This document shows, piece by piece, positions 37,329 to 49,330 of a stretch of DNA of 64,000 nucleotides. A program made the translations under genes and the position numbers. The notes beneath the pieces are model-generated. The model ran no database searches. It saw nothing but the letters and a program-made list of their open reading frames with translations, and was not told where the DNA came from. Every line of letters begins with the position of its first letter. Position 1 is the stretch's first letter. Origin of the DNA: Malurus cyaneus samueli (lineage: Eukaryota; Chordata; Aves; Passeriformes; Maluridae); contig CM019219.1 in the NCBI GenBank assembly GCA_009741485.1, positions 3,243,243 to 3,307,242 on the forward strand. Direction: 5' to 3'.

Positions 37329-37350
37329 AAAAAAAAAAAAAAAAAAAAAA
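37329..37350. repeat. Poly-A tract at the gap edge
   Basis: A22, adjacent to the N run. The true tract may be longer. Confidence 0.95.
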
Positions 37351-39789
37351 GGGAAGGGGAGGAGGGAGATTCCTGACATTTTCAACCATCAGGAACTGGC
37401 CATGGCATAGAACAACAGGACTCTGAATTCCTTCAGCTGTAAATGCATCACATAATTGAATAAGTGTAAGAGGAGGGAGGCACAGGGCTGTGTGCATCCG
37501 TGTGCACAGGCACACATGAACTTTCCTCTTGTCTTAGTTTGAAACTGCTCGAGGAAATCTTCAAAATGGGCAACAGCCACAAGGCAATCAGACAGACTGT
37601 CTGCAGCACAACGATTTAATTTGGTCCTGTTGCCCCTTCTGAAAAATGATGTCGACAGAAGATAAGGAGACAGAGAGTTTCAAATTGTTCTATCAGGACC
37701 AGTTGCCTGTTAGGAAGCGTATTTGAGGCAATTCAGGGCTGTTCCATTTTTCCCCAGGGCGATTGCCCGTCGGGAGGACTGTTTGGAGCTGCAGCAAAGG
37801 CTCAAACGGTTCACAGAGCAGGGAGAGGTGCTGTGAGTTTGGACAATTTTGTACAAAACAGCCCCTCCTGTGCATATTTCCCTTCCCTCGTCTTGCTGTT
37901 CCCTCTGCTGGCTGCTAAAGCTCCTTTTTCCTGAGAGTCTGTTTATTAATTGAAAGTAACAAGAGCTTTTTCATTTTTATTTTCCAAGCAATTCAAATAA
38001 TCTCAGAAAATTGTTTCCCTATTCACTTAGGCTATATAGTAATGCAAGGCTAAATCTTGTCATTTACTAATGAGCTCAGATGGATTTAGTATGGGAAGAC
38101 CAAGAGATTGGTAAGGCTCTGGCTCATCCTTTCCAACACCACACATTTTCCATAGGGAATGCCATCAGCCAGGGACAGGAGCACCTCAATAGGGACCATG
38201 AGGTTAAAAACACCTCTCTCATTGCTAAATACACTCATTCTTCCCCAATGCATAACTCATGGTGGCCATTTCATTGTTTTGATGTTATTTATATGTTTAT
38301 TTTTTACACTGTTTATATGTTCATGCTTGTTCATAGTAACAAAAGTGGACCTGAGATAATCAGGGTGCAATTCAGTGTGTACTGGTATATTTGTGTACAA
38401 AGTGACACATTTGGAATTGCCTGAGCCTGGCACTCAACAAACGGATGATTCAAGGGATATTTTGTTGTTGGGAGTGGCAAACTTGAGGAATGAGTTCTGA
38501 GAACCAAAGTTTCCTCAGTGATCAGCAGTCTCCCATTCACAAAACAAGAGAAATTGTGGCTCCACACACAGATTTGCTTTCCAGGACCTCGTGGCAATGT
38601 TTGTCTGAGTTTCTTTCTGTGCAGCAACACCGAGACAGAGAACAGCTATTCAAAGAACATTAAACTACAAGACATCTCCTCCCTGATTTAGGGCAGCCCT
38701 GTGTCCATCTCCCTGCCCAGAACTGCTCCAGAGCCATTTAACCCACCCACAGAGCAGCTTTAGGAGTGACATCAGCCCTTGGTCACCACTCTTCACTCCT
38801 GGATTTAGGGCAGCGAGCACGATGCTCTCTTCACCTCCTCATCCCTGAAGTCCTTGAGCAATTCCCTCCTCTGCCAAAAGGCAGAGTGCTGAAGGTTGTT
38901 TGATGATGAGCAGAGAGCAATGCCAGGATGAGGGAAGTGCAAAGGTGGTTCTCACAGACTCGTGGACAAGAACGTGATTAGATCACCAAGTCTGCCTTTC
39001 TTCAGAAGGAAACATGGAATTTCGTAAAGCAAAACTCTTCCTTGAGCCAAATAATTTGTGTTTGACAAAAACTTGCAACAAGAAACTGAAGCCAGACCCA
39101 TACAAGTTTGAAGATGGCAAGAAAATGTGGATTCTCTGATTCTTAGTGCTTCAAACTATGTCTGAACATCTCTGAAAAGCCAAACAACCAGAAACAGGAT
39201 GAAGCTCTGCACAGCCTGTGCTACACAGGATGCCCTATTTGACAAGAGAACCTCATTCTGCACCTTCCTCCATGAATATCACCAGCACATCCCGTGGCAA
39301 AGCTCTCACAAACCAGACCAATATCCCAATTCAACTATGACTGTGGAGCAGCCCAGGTCTGATCCTGCAGCTCACGAGGTCAATGGGCTCTTTTGCCATT
39401 GAACTCAATCCGGGCAGAAATGACATTAAGATTTTTCCAGTTCAGATGTCAGCTATTAATTTGGATGATGGTTATTTGATTCCATGGAAAGTCAGTGGAA
39501 TCAAGTTAAAAAGACAGAGATATATTCATATATCCTTAAACTGGGAGACACGGCAACTCACTGATAACCTAAATTAGATTGAGCTCGTGCTATCTCTAAT
39601 TAGGATCTTTCACTATGAACAAGGAAGGAGGCCAAAGTGGATTAGCAAAGGAAACAGTAAATACGTTGGCTCAAAACAATAACCAGAAATGTTGACTTCC
39701 ATCTCAGGACGTCACGCATGAGAACAAAATGCATCAAAAAGTATTTCACTACGAAAAAGCTGAAACTGTTCAGAATTAGAGGGACTCTC

Positions 39790-40060
39790 TAGAAATGTTG
39801 GTGACATTTATTAACTAATTAGCTAAATGACCTTTGCGTCATTTTTATACACAGTTTTCTTTCATAAATATTTCATGAATTACATGTAATTATTAGTAAC
39901 ATCAACTTTACTGAATTAATTACTGCCAATTCCTATTAATAAAATGCATCTTGTAATAAATAATGTTAGTTTATTACGGAGTATTGGTCTCGGAGGTATT
40001 CACATCTGTCAGTTGCCTTCTACTTCAGGCTAAAAGAAAGGTAATCAAATAACTGTAATT
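39790..40060. promoter_or_regulatory. Candidate conserved non-coding element
   Basis: Dense homeodomain-type words (TTAACTAATTAGC, ATGTAATTATTAG, GAATTAATTAC) lie within 150 bp, with no simple repeat and a balanced word composition. This is a judgement from composition only. No alignment was possible. Confidence 0.35.
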
Positions 40061-43000
40061 ATTGTACTAAATATATCACCGTTTGTTTAAAATGTCAATG
40101 GGAATGGATAAAGGCATTTGTAACAATCTGAACTATGTGCAGTGGTGTAAGTGCATGTGACAGAGCCCCATTAGCAGCAGGACACGGGCCCACATCTGGG
40201 GCTGACAGACAGAAACGTCAACAAATGGTTACTTCTCTGATTTACTCACAGGGGGTTTGCCTGCAGGCCATTGGCTTAGAGATACTAATGAAGTCACAGG
40301 GAATTTAATCTGATGGCTCCTAATTAGCCCCGTGATGGGAGTGTTGGAGATCAGCCAGTGCTGGCAGACAGGTTTCTGTGCACTGACCGATGGCCGGCAG
40401 TGACCGAGGCTGTTGGTCATGTCCAGCAGAGCAAAAACAGCCAGCTTCACCTCCTTCCTGCCCAAAGACAGCCCAGCCCGGGCTGAAAATTCACCTGGAG
40501 CAGGGCTGTGCTTCCCCTGCTGTCCTGGAGCGTGGACCCTTCTTCTGGAGGATGGACCATGCCCCAAACAGCTGCTCCAGGTCTCACATCTGGCAGGGAC
40601 AAAGAGCAGCCACCCTGGCAATCCACTCAGCTCCACCTTGAGCCCACAGCACCAGCTGAGAGCTGGAGCCTTTATCACCATTTCCACTCAAGAACAGGGG
40701 ATGATTCTCCAGCACCATCTGTCCAAAGCTATTTGATTTACTTATTTGAATACCTGTATACTGACAAGCAAGACCAGCTTAACATGGTGACAACCTTTAA
40801 ATCCTGCAATAAAACCCAAACTACCATGATTTTGCAGGGGTTTATACTGATGCTTCACAGCATGGTATTATCTCACTGTGGTATAAAATGTATAATCTCA
40901 GCAACTTGAATAGACTGAGTTTCCTATTCTCCACTCCCACCCGCTTTTACTTCTTTCCTCCATCAGGTACAGAAATTCCTAGAGTTAAATAAATAGGAAG
41001 AGATGAAAATGGAGAATCCTAGCACTGGGAAAGGACAGTATTCAAAAAACAGAAAATCAGGTGCTGATAAGCTCAGACTCCTGTATCAGTCTAACTTACC
41101 TTCACTCCTCTTGTGCTCACCAGGTGAGGGCCCAACAAGATAAGCCTAAAGTTTTTCATTATTTAAATATGGGAATGAGCCAGTTGTAAAGCTGATCATT
41201 ATCTCCAGCATCACACCTGCTCTCTCAGAACAGCTCTGCACCCCAACAGTTGTGGCAGCATCTTAGAAAGAAGCTGGAATTCCTTCAGCAGAGTTCAGGG
41301 CTGAATGTGGGTCAGCACAGCTCAGACAGGCACTCTCTCCACTAGAAGCTTTTTGCTGTTCTTGTTTTAAGAGAAAATTGCATATATTAGGCAGGCTTTG
41401 AAGTTCCTACCAGACTGAGGCAGCTGGAAGACATGAGCAGAACATTACTGTTGATTTTAAAAATGAGGGACGTATTGACCTGCTCAGGGCTGTCCAGGAG
41501 CTTTGGCTTTCAGAAACTCAGAGAAACTTAATGACAGTGGCTTTCTGTAGCTTTCTTGATAAAGCAACCACAGATCTCATCCAGGACTTCCCAACTTTTA
41601 TTGTTGCAGAAGCATTCCATTTTCATGTCCTGCCTCCCTGTAACACTGGGGAGAAGATTTTGCCCCAAGCTGACACCCATAAAGCAGCAGGTTCCCCTCC
41701 AGAGCAGGTCTGAGTATTTGATAACTTTTGAGTTGCAGCAGGCTGGAGGTAACCAGTCCTGACCAGAGAGTTTTAAATCATGTAACACGAATGTACCAAA
41801 CTTGTTCCTTTTAGCTGCCAACCTCACTAGGGCATTATCTTAATGCTCAAATTTCATTCATTCCCTATTCTTTGATGCAGTCTTCCTCTAGATTTATACA
41901 CTGAGTTGCAGACAGGAAAATGAGATTTTACCACTGCATGGTAAGGAATTTTTTCAGGAGCTCCTTTAATTTCCTTGCACATTGGAGGATAGTACACTGC
42001 AAAATTGAGAGGCACATTTCTGAAAGTTTGAGGGAAAGAACTAGGAAGAAAATGGAGAAAATCTAGCTTAACAACTCTTTCAATTTTGAAAATTGCAATT
42101 TGACAGCAATCCTGTGGGCTGGGAAATAAACGTTCATGCCTTTGCCTCTATAGTCATTTGATTGATGTCAAATTGCTTAAGATGAAATAAAGAGTGAGAT
42201 GCAGTCATATTTTTCCAGCTTCTTTCTATAGAATTGGGGTCACAGTATTTGGGATCAAAAAGTTATTTATGACATTTATTTTCTACCGCTGATTGCACTT
42301 TAGCCTCTCAAAATCTTGGTTTTATCATGAAGATGTGCCTTTATATTGAGAACTTTGCAGCACTGTGGTTTCTTAGACAGGAAAAGTGCATTGCTGACAA
42401 AAGAGCCCACCAGTTTCAAGACTTAATCCTTTGAGCACTACAGATTGGGATGCTGACCCTACCAAACTCTTAAATTAACATATTTTAAAGCATTTAAATA
42501 GTCTGATCAACTGCAAAAGGTGTAAATGCAACATACTCACATATAGTAATACACTTCTTCATATTAATAAAGGTTCTTCCGTGGCCTTCTCTTCCAAATG
42601 TTGGTGCCATTGCCACGATGAGCAGGGTAAATCTTCACAAATGGCTGCAAAAATGTCCCTTCCAAAAAGATGAAATGAAGTCACACAAGACTTGATGACA
42701 AACATCATCTTCCTCCCTCCCATTCCCTCTCCAGCCACCTCTGCTGGAGGACAAGGCTTTCCCCCACTCCACTGGAGTTTGATTTTCATTTCTTTCTTCC
42801 TGCAAGGCGAGGGTACAGAGCAGCTGTGTCTTGCACAAACAGCTGTTATTTAACAATACATCAAAAACTGGAAATAGGGGAGCCTGGTGCCTTCTTCATT
42901 TAGACAAAAACCTGGCTTTTAGAGAGCTGAAGGTACGGGAGATAAATCCATCCCTGGGTTTCCTGTAAGAATTAGACAATAAAATGGCCTTTAAAAAGGG

Positions 43001-43758
43001 CCATGAAGCTCCTAATGCAGAGATCACTTAAAAAAATCTGACTCCCAGATGGTATTCCATTCATAATTTTTACAGCATTTGAATTTAAAAACAAAACAAA
43101 AGCAGACAAGAATCACCTCATCTGAATAAAAGGAAGGAAATGACACTGACAAAAAGTAGGAAAATAAGAGTAATTAAAACCACTGTTGATTGCATTTTTA
43201 CTGAAGTTAAATGCTGCATTGTTGTTGTTAACTTTATGTATCCTACAGCTTTTCATTCATTCCAGTGCCCTAAATGTTATACTGTGCAAGAAATCTGAGA
43301 AAGAGCAGTCATCCAGAACTGAAAACAAAAAGCCCCCCCCAGCATTTAATATTACAATATGCATAAAAATAAACTTAATTGGTAGCCAAGGAAGGGGGGA
43401 AGTGTTAGTAAAACTTTATAAAGATAATTATCTGATATAAAAAGCAACTAACCAGACCATTCTGTATTGGATATTATCCAGGAAAAAAAAATTAAACCTA
43501 TGTTGCTGCTTCAATACCATCTAATACTAGGAACTGGCAGAAAAACATCTATTCTATGAATAATAGCTCAACAGTCCCAAAGGACATCAATACATGAATA
43601 AGGAAAAAAAAAAACTCAAGCCTTTCCAAAATGGTGCTAATGCTCCACTGAAACTTAATTTTATAATTTACTGGCAGTCAAGATGGCAGGAAATAAAATA
43701 ATTTGCTATATATTCTGCACAACAAACCCCCTGCTTTCCTGGGAAGGGTATTATCCCT

Positions 43759-43797
43759 AAAAAAAAAAAAAAGAAAAAAAAAAAAAAAAAGAAAAAA
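43759..43797. repeat. Poly-A with single G interruptions
   Basis: 39 bp of A with two G interruptions. Confidence 0.95.
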
Positions 43798-46700
43798 TAC
43801 GACATCTCATATTAAGCTAAAGTCTCATCAAGAAGAGAAAGAGTGCCTCATTACATGTAATTACCAGGGAATTAGAAACATCATTTAACTAAATGAGCGA
43901 ATAATGCTCAGGATATTGAAGAAACTTGCCTGCACTTCTGCAGAGCACTCTAAGTCCCATTACAAAAATTGCACCTCTTTAATGGAATAATTTTAGGCCT
44001 TGTCTGCCTTGCTTTAAAAATAAAGAGCCTCAGAGAGGCAGAAAGAGGCTGAAACTACCATAAACAACTGTTGAAAAGAGCTGCAGAGTAGGAGTAGTCT
44101 CTACTGGATACCATGATTTAAAATGACTCATAATCTAACATAATCATGAAAATTAAACCTAAGGACTTGGGTGGGAGGATGGGAGAGAGGGAGGGAAACG
44201 AATTACCCTTTTTAATTGTACTTACTCGAGACTACAATGTATTTATAATTATGCATTATAGATAACGGGTGAAAGATTTTAGGTTAAAGGTAAATCTTAT
44301 AGAGAGGGATGAAAGGCTGCTGCATTAGGAGCTAAAAAAAAAATAACCATACCTGCTGGTAGATACTTGCTGTCCTGCAATGCAATTTTTTTTTAATAGT
44401 AAAGACTTCCTGGGGGAATTAAAAATGGCCATGATAACACATTACATGCAAATGACATAAAGCACAGCCTGTCTTTTAGGAGTTTAAAACCTTAAATAAA
44501 TATTTCTCTGTCTGTAAAGGCAATTCTGATTCTGTAGTTACAAATAAAATCTGGAAAACCTTATTTACCACCATTTTGATGCAGAGGTTGATCCTGTGCC
44601 AAGAGAAACAAGGTTTTCCTCACTGAGTTTAGACAGAGGAATTGTCTCTCAGCCTTACAGCAAGGCAGTAAATTGAAATTAAATTCAACTCCCTTGAGCT
44701 GAAAAGATTTTGGTCAGGGTTGGAATCCTGGTTCCACACCTCTCCACGAGGAACTAAATAACTGAAGTGATGTTACAACAAAGTCCCACCAAAATGTCTT
44801 CAAGTTGATGCACAGGAAAAGCATCACTTCTTTTTTTCTTTTTTGTTTTAAATGAAACATCCTCAGAGAAATGAAAAATGCAGAGAAGTAAAACAAGAAA
44901 CAAGGGGATACATATAATACATCATCTGAAACATGTGTGCTTCCTCTATTAACGTTTCCATCCTTCATTTCCTTCTCTCCACACAAACAAAATCCCTCAC
45001 TATAGAGATTCTAGGCAAACAAGGGTTTTTTTTTTCCTTTACAGCAACCAGTTCCACAGCAGAGCAAGCTGTTAGCAAAACAAATACTGAAATAAGAGGA
45101 AGAAAAGGGCACTAGAGCCCCAAAGTGTTGAATCCGGACATCTCCACTGGGTAAAGCAGAATCGCAGAAAATTGATGATTTCTGCTGCTTTTGATATCAT
45201 AAACATTTCAGACTGTTCACACAGGCTTGGTTTGCAATCAGAACTGCAAAAATACCCGTTTGTTTGGTGGTTCTTTGTTTTAGTTTGGGATTTTGATGGT
45301 GATTTAGAAGATAGACCAGAAAATGGCTTGTAAAAAGGTGATGGTCCTATTCAACATCTCAACGTGTCTCTGACACTTAGGAGTTGCATTTGAATTATTT
45401 CTGATTGTAAGAGGAGAAGATGAAATGGTAAATATTTAAACACAAATTACCAGTGAGGTGGGGAGGGAGGATAAACAGAATTATGTGGAAGCCAGTGAGA
45501 TTTCCAGAACGTGGAAAAAAGTAAGATAACCCCTCATAAGAGAAAAGAAGAAATAGGTTAACAAGCAACACTTAGGGTCATTTGATACCAAAACAAAAGC
45601 AGGATGGGACCATTTTCCTTTGGGAAAATGCAGCTGGTAGGAAACTCCTGATGCTGGCACTGCCAAAGGCTCCAAAGGCTCAGTTAATGTTGATGGAAAA
45701 CCAGGGGTTTATCCCGTACTTGGACACTCCAAACAACTGCCCAGAGAGGTTTAATCCTGCTCAAGGCTGATCAGGGTATTGTGTATCATGGATACTTCAG
45801 CTAAAGGATTGTTCTGGCCAAGTAATTGAAGAAGGGTACTGGAGGGTCTTTAACCTTAATTGATTTTTTGATTCCAGTTCCCTACGGAAATGAGATGGGT
45901 GCGATGAAATTGGCTGTGTCTGTCTGCCCATCCCCTTCTCCTCTCATCCCCCTAATAACTTGGGAACTGAGAGACCAATTACAACTGAGCTTGACAGAGG
46001 AAGGAGGTCTCAAAGCTATCAAATTCCTACATCCCTCATGAAAGCAGGCAGCCAAGCAGAGGAGACAGCCTTTAATAGCATGGCCAGGAAATCTACCTGA
46101 GGAAAGTTATTGTGGTTCAGGTCAAAACTTGATTTCTCAAGAAATAACCAAAAGATCCCGCTGTGTGGAAAATTCTGCATCTCATTGAATTATTACTTGT
46201 TCCCTATGTAGATAAATTTAGTTTTTCATGGACAAGACAAAAAAGACAACAGAAGAGATCAGGAAAGAAATATGACTTTATTCGCATTTGCCTATAAAAG
46301 GATTTCCACCTGCATCCAAAAAAAGTGTCACTCCAAATATTTCCATCCCCACTCCATCCTCACAAATCTCCCTTCTAACCCCATTATCTGCCTAATTAAA
46401 TGTTGGGTGTATCAAACTGTTAGGCCCATCTTTTGGGAGGCTGCACGCTTTAATCACAATTACATGCTGCATATTTCATGATATATATCTTTTGCGTATA
46501 ATTAGGAATAAAAAATGTAATTCCAAAAAGATGGTTAATAATTTAAATCCGAGGATTTGATTAAAAGCATCTGAGCAATGCAGATGACAAGGAAAGAACA
46601 GTGACTCCATTAAAACCAAGGGGAAAAAAATCAAGGCTTTAAGCATTTATATTTTTCACACCAAGGACAACAAATAAAGAGGAACAGAGAAATATGTCAG

Positions 46701-47373
46701 CCCTGATATATTCCTGTCACTTAATCCATGGTATAGGGCTGAGGGATTTGTACCTAAGGCTAATTGTTTCATTTTAATCTACAGATATTTCTTTAAATGT
46801 TCCCTTCCAAAATCTCATTAGCAGAAATTCTCTGATGGGAACAGGGCTTCTCTCACTGCTCAGGCAGCACCTCCTTCCAGAGCCCCTGTGTCTGCAAGCC
46901 ACGACACAAAGCTTTCACATGAAAAATCAAATAATCTGAACACTAAAATACAGGTGGAAGAGAAATAGCCAAGATCATGTTCTCAAAATGATTTGCAAAT
47001 TCAGGAGTTATTTATACTGTTTTATAATCTGTGCCGCCAGTTGATATCTTTTAGTGATGTAGAGAAGTGCAGGGATTATCACCAGTAATTGAAAAATTAA
47101 AAACAGGGACTATACATATATTAAAGAAACAGGGGCAGGAACAGGGAGGCTATTCCCATTTAACAATACCCTACACGTTTGCTTCCAGGGAAAACACATC
47201 TGCAGCTTCTCCACAGCTTTGCAGCAAGGTCTGGGCAGCCCAAAGATGTGCAATGCAGCACTGCAGCTCCTCAGCCAGCAGAACATGAAATCTCTGTGTG
47301 GGACAAGAAAACAGAATCTTCAATAACAGGTATCAAAACCGAGGGTGTACAACATGGTAAATAACGACAATTC

Positions 47374-47450
47374 TTTTTTTTTTTTTTTTTAATATCTCCA
47401 CTTTCTTGTCTGCTGCACAGGTTACAGCTGTCCTTTTTTTTTTTTTTTTT
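47374..47450. repeat. Two poly-T17 tracts
   Basis: T17 at 47,374-47,390 and T17 at 47,434-47,450, with 43 unique bases between them. Confidence 0.95.
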
Positions 47451-47909
47451 AGCTTTACAAAACAAGTTACAAATTCTCTATTTAACACTTCCTGACAGTC
47501 TTTGATTTGCAGGGCCTGAATTATACATTTTTTCTGCCTAGATAATACGGTACATGTTATTATTTTTCAAAGCACAACCTCTAATAATGCTTGCACTTTC
47601 TACTTTCTCCCTGTCCAATCTCTTCCTCACTAAAGGCAATCTTTGCATTCTGCTGGAATCTCTTTTTCCATGTAGCACTACTAAATATCAACACACCAGT
47701 GTATACTGGATCCCTGTATAAGAAGAAATTGCATTTTAAAAGATACACCTAATTCTTTTTTATTTATTTGGTCTCATTTACCTTTACACAGAAGCCCTGG
47801 CTGTTTGATTGACCAAAAAATTACATCACAGGACTAAAAAAGATTAACTGAACTCCCTACAGTAAGTCTACAGCAGAGGCAAAATATTAAACCAATTATG
47901 TGCACTAGG

Positions 47910-48050
47910 AATCAAGACATCTGTTCAGGTCCTGCCTTTGCTCTGTGACAAGGAAATTCACTTCCTTATTCTGTGCTTTTGTTGACATCTGTGGAATGAG
48001 AATATTTCTTCTCTTTCCACCTTTGTCTGCCTTATCTATTTAGGGAACAA
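47910..48050 (+). mobile_element. MIR-like SINE relic
   Basis: The order CAGGTCCTGCCTTTGCTCTG, TGACAAGGAAATTCACTTCC, TGTTGACATCTGTGGAATGAG follows MIR (…CCACTTACTAGCTGTGTGACCTTGGGCAAGTCACTT…CATCTGTAAAATGGG). Old and diverged. Confidence 0.55.
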
Positions 48051-48450
48051 ATTCTGCAGCCAGAATCACCTCTGACAATGCCCCCCTGGAGCTGAGAATG
48101 AGGCAATCGGTGCCTTTGTTGCATTGTTGTGGCTGCAGAACAGGGGTGGCTTGCAGCAAACACAAGCAGGGAAAATCACCCTTGCTTAGTTTAATTATCA
48201 GGAAATCTTGGGCCCAAGTGAATAAATTATTGCTTTGTTTCTACTCAAGGCTACCTTGCTCTGTTTTTTCCCCAGAAGAGGACACACTGGGTTTCTGCAA
48301 GTGGGGAACAGATTAAAACATAAACTGTGCTGCTCTGCTGAGTCGATCAGCGCTGCTGAGGGTGAAGCTGGATGCAAGCTTGAAATTATGGTAAGGCTGA
48401 TGTAAACAAAGTATTTATATAGCAAATAAAAGTCAGTTACCCTTGAATAA

Positions 48451-48576
48451 CCTGAATTCAAAAATTAACCCTCATTCAGAATTAACCTAAGTTCAGAAAT
48501 GTCTACAAAATAACATGAATTCAAAAATTAACCCTCATTCAGAATTAACCTAAGTTCAGAAATGCCTACAAAATGA
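48451..48576. repeat. 63-bp tandem duplication
   Basis: Two head-to-tail copies (48,451-48,513 and 48,514-48,576) differing at only a few bases, so the duplication is recent. The unit contains AACCCTCATTCAGAATTAAC. Confidence 0.95.
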
Positions 48577-48602
48577 AGGCATACATTGATTTTAAGAAGT
48601 GC

Positions 48603-48955
48603 AGAGAATCCCAGAATGTTTGGGATTGGAAGGGACCTTAAATCCCATCCAGTGCCACCCTTGCCATGGCAGGGACATGTTCAACTATCCCAGGCTGCTC
48701 CCAGCCCTGTCCAGCCTGGCCTTGGGCACTGCCAGGGATCCAGGGGCAGCCACAGCTTCTCTGGGCACCCTGTGCCAGGGCCTCCCACCCTCACATGGGA
48801 GAATTCCCTCCCAATATCCCATCCATCCCTGCCCACTGGCAGTTTAAAGCCATCCCCTTGTCCTGTCACTCCATGCCCTTGTCCAAAGTCCCTCTCCAGC
48901 CCTCCTGTCAACCCCTAGAAGGTGCCATGAAGGCTGCAGAGCCCTTCTCAGTGCC
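48603..48955 (-). mobile_element. CR1 LINE 3' end
   Basis: Begins AGAATCCCAGAATGTTTGGG and GGAAGGGACCTTAAATCCCA, the reverse-complement CR1 3' terminus. It continues through CTTCTCTGGGCACCCTGTGC to CACTGGCAGTTTAAAGCCAT. Confidence 0.92.
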
Positions 48956-49134
48956 AGGGGAAGCTGCAAAGCAGAACAACCACAAATACAATCAGTAGTG
49001 CCTTGTCTTTCCTGCCCAAAGATGGAACCAGTTAAAACCCCACCATTCCTTGGCAGCCACTGGTCCAAACTGCGCCTGGGAAATTCCACAGATGGAGACA
49101 CTGCAGCTCTCCCAGGCCTTTTATTCCTGGACTG
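48956..49134. other. Unique DNA between two CR1 pieces
   Basis: About 180 bp between two CR1 fragments in the same orientation. It is not clearly CR1, so the two are probably separate insertions or one split element. Confidence 0.5.
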
Positions 49135-49330
49135 AACCATCCTTATACTTAGAAAGTTTTTCCTAATGTCTACACTAATCTCTGCTGCAATTTGAGCTCA
49201 TTATGCCTCGTCCCAGTGGACATGGAGAACAGTTTATTCCCTTCCACTCTGCAGGTAATCACAGGAGACTCTGAAGACCTATTACCTCCCCCATGTTGCT
49301 ATCACACGTTTTAGCACATTCATATGTGCT
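49135..49330 (-). mobile_element. Old CR1 LINE fragment
   Basis: AAAGTTTTTCCTAATGTCTAC, CTGCTGCAATTTGAGCTCATT, CAGTGGACATGGAGAACAGTT, TATTCCCTTCCACTC follow CR1 in reverse complement. It is more diverged than the neighbour at 48,603-48,955 and lacks the 3' terminus. Confidence 0.8.

Larger units (their letters stand above)
37351..47909. other. Intergenic, unique DNA with candidate conserved blocks
   Basis: No gene recognised. About 39,560-40,140, 44,080-44,500 and 46,380-46,560 are repeat-free and rich in TAATTA-type motifs. Poly-A is at 43,759-43,797 and poly-T at 47,374-47,390 and 47,434-47,450. The open frame at 40,229-40,687 (minus, 152 codons) overlaps other-frame open reading in GC-richer DNA and has no recognisable domain. 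Confidence 0.55.

Noticed and set aside
38080..38160. Possible CR1 3' end near CTCATCCTTTCCAACACCAC
   Set aside because: Only a short resemblance to the CR1 CCTTCCAACCC block, without the octamer tail or the preceding CR1 order.
40229..40687. 152-codon minus-strand open frame with overlapping plus-strand frames
   Set aside because: Three overlapping frames on opposite strands in GC-richer DNA, none resembling a protein family. Best read as chance.
48586..48998. Open frames of about 110 codons on the plus strand
   Set aside because: They lie antisense within a CR1 fragment and do not correspond to CR1 reverse transcriptase.
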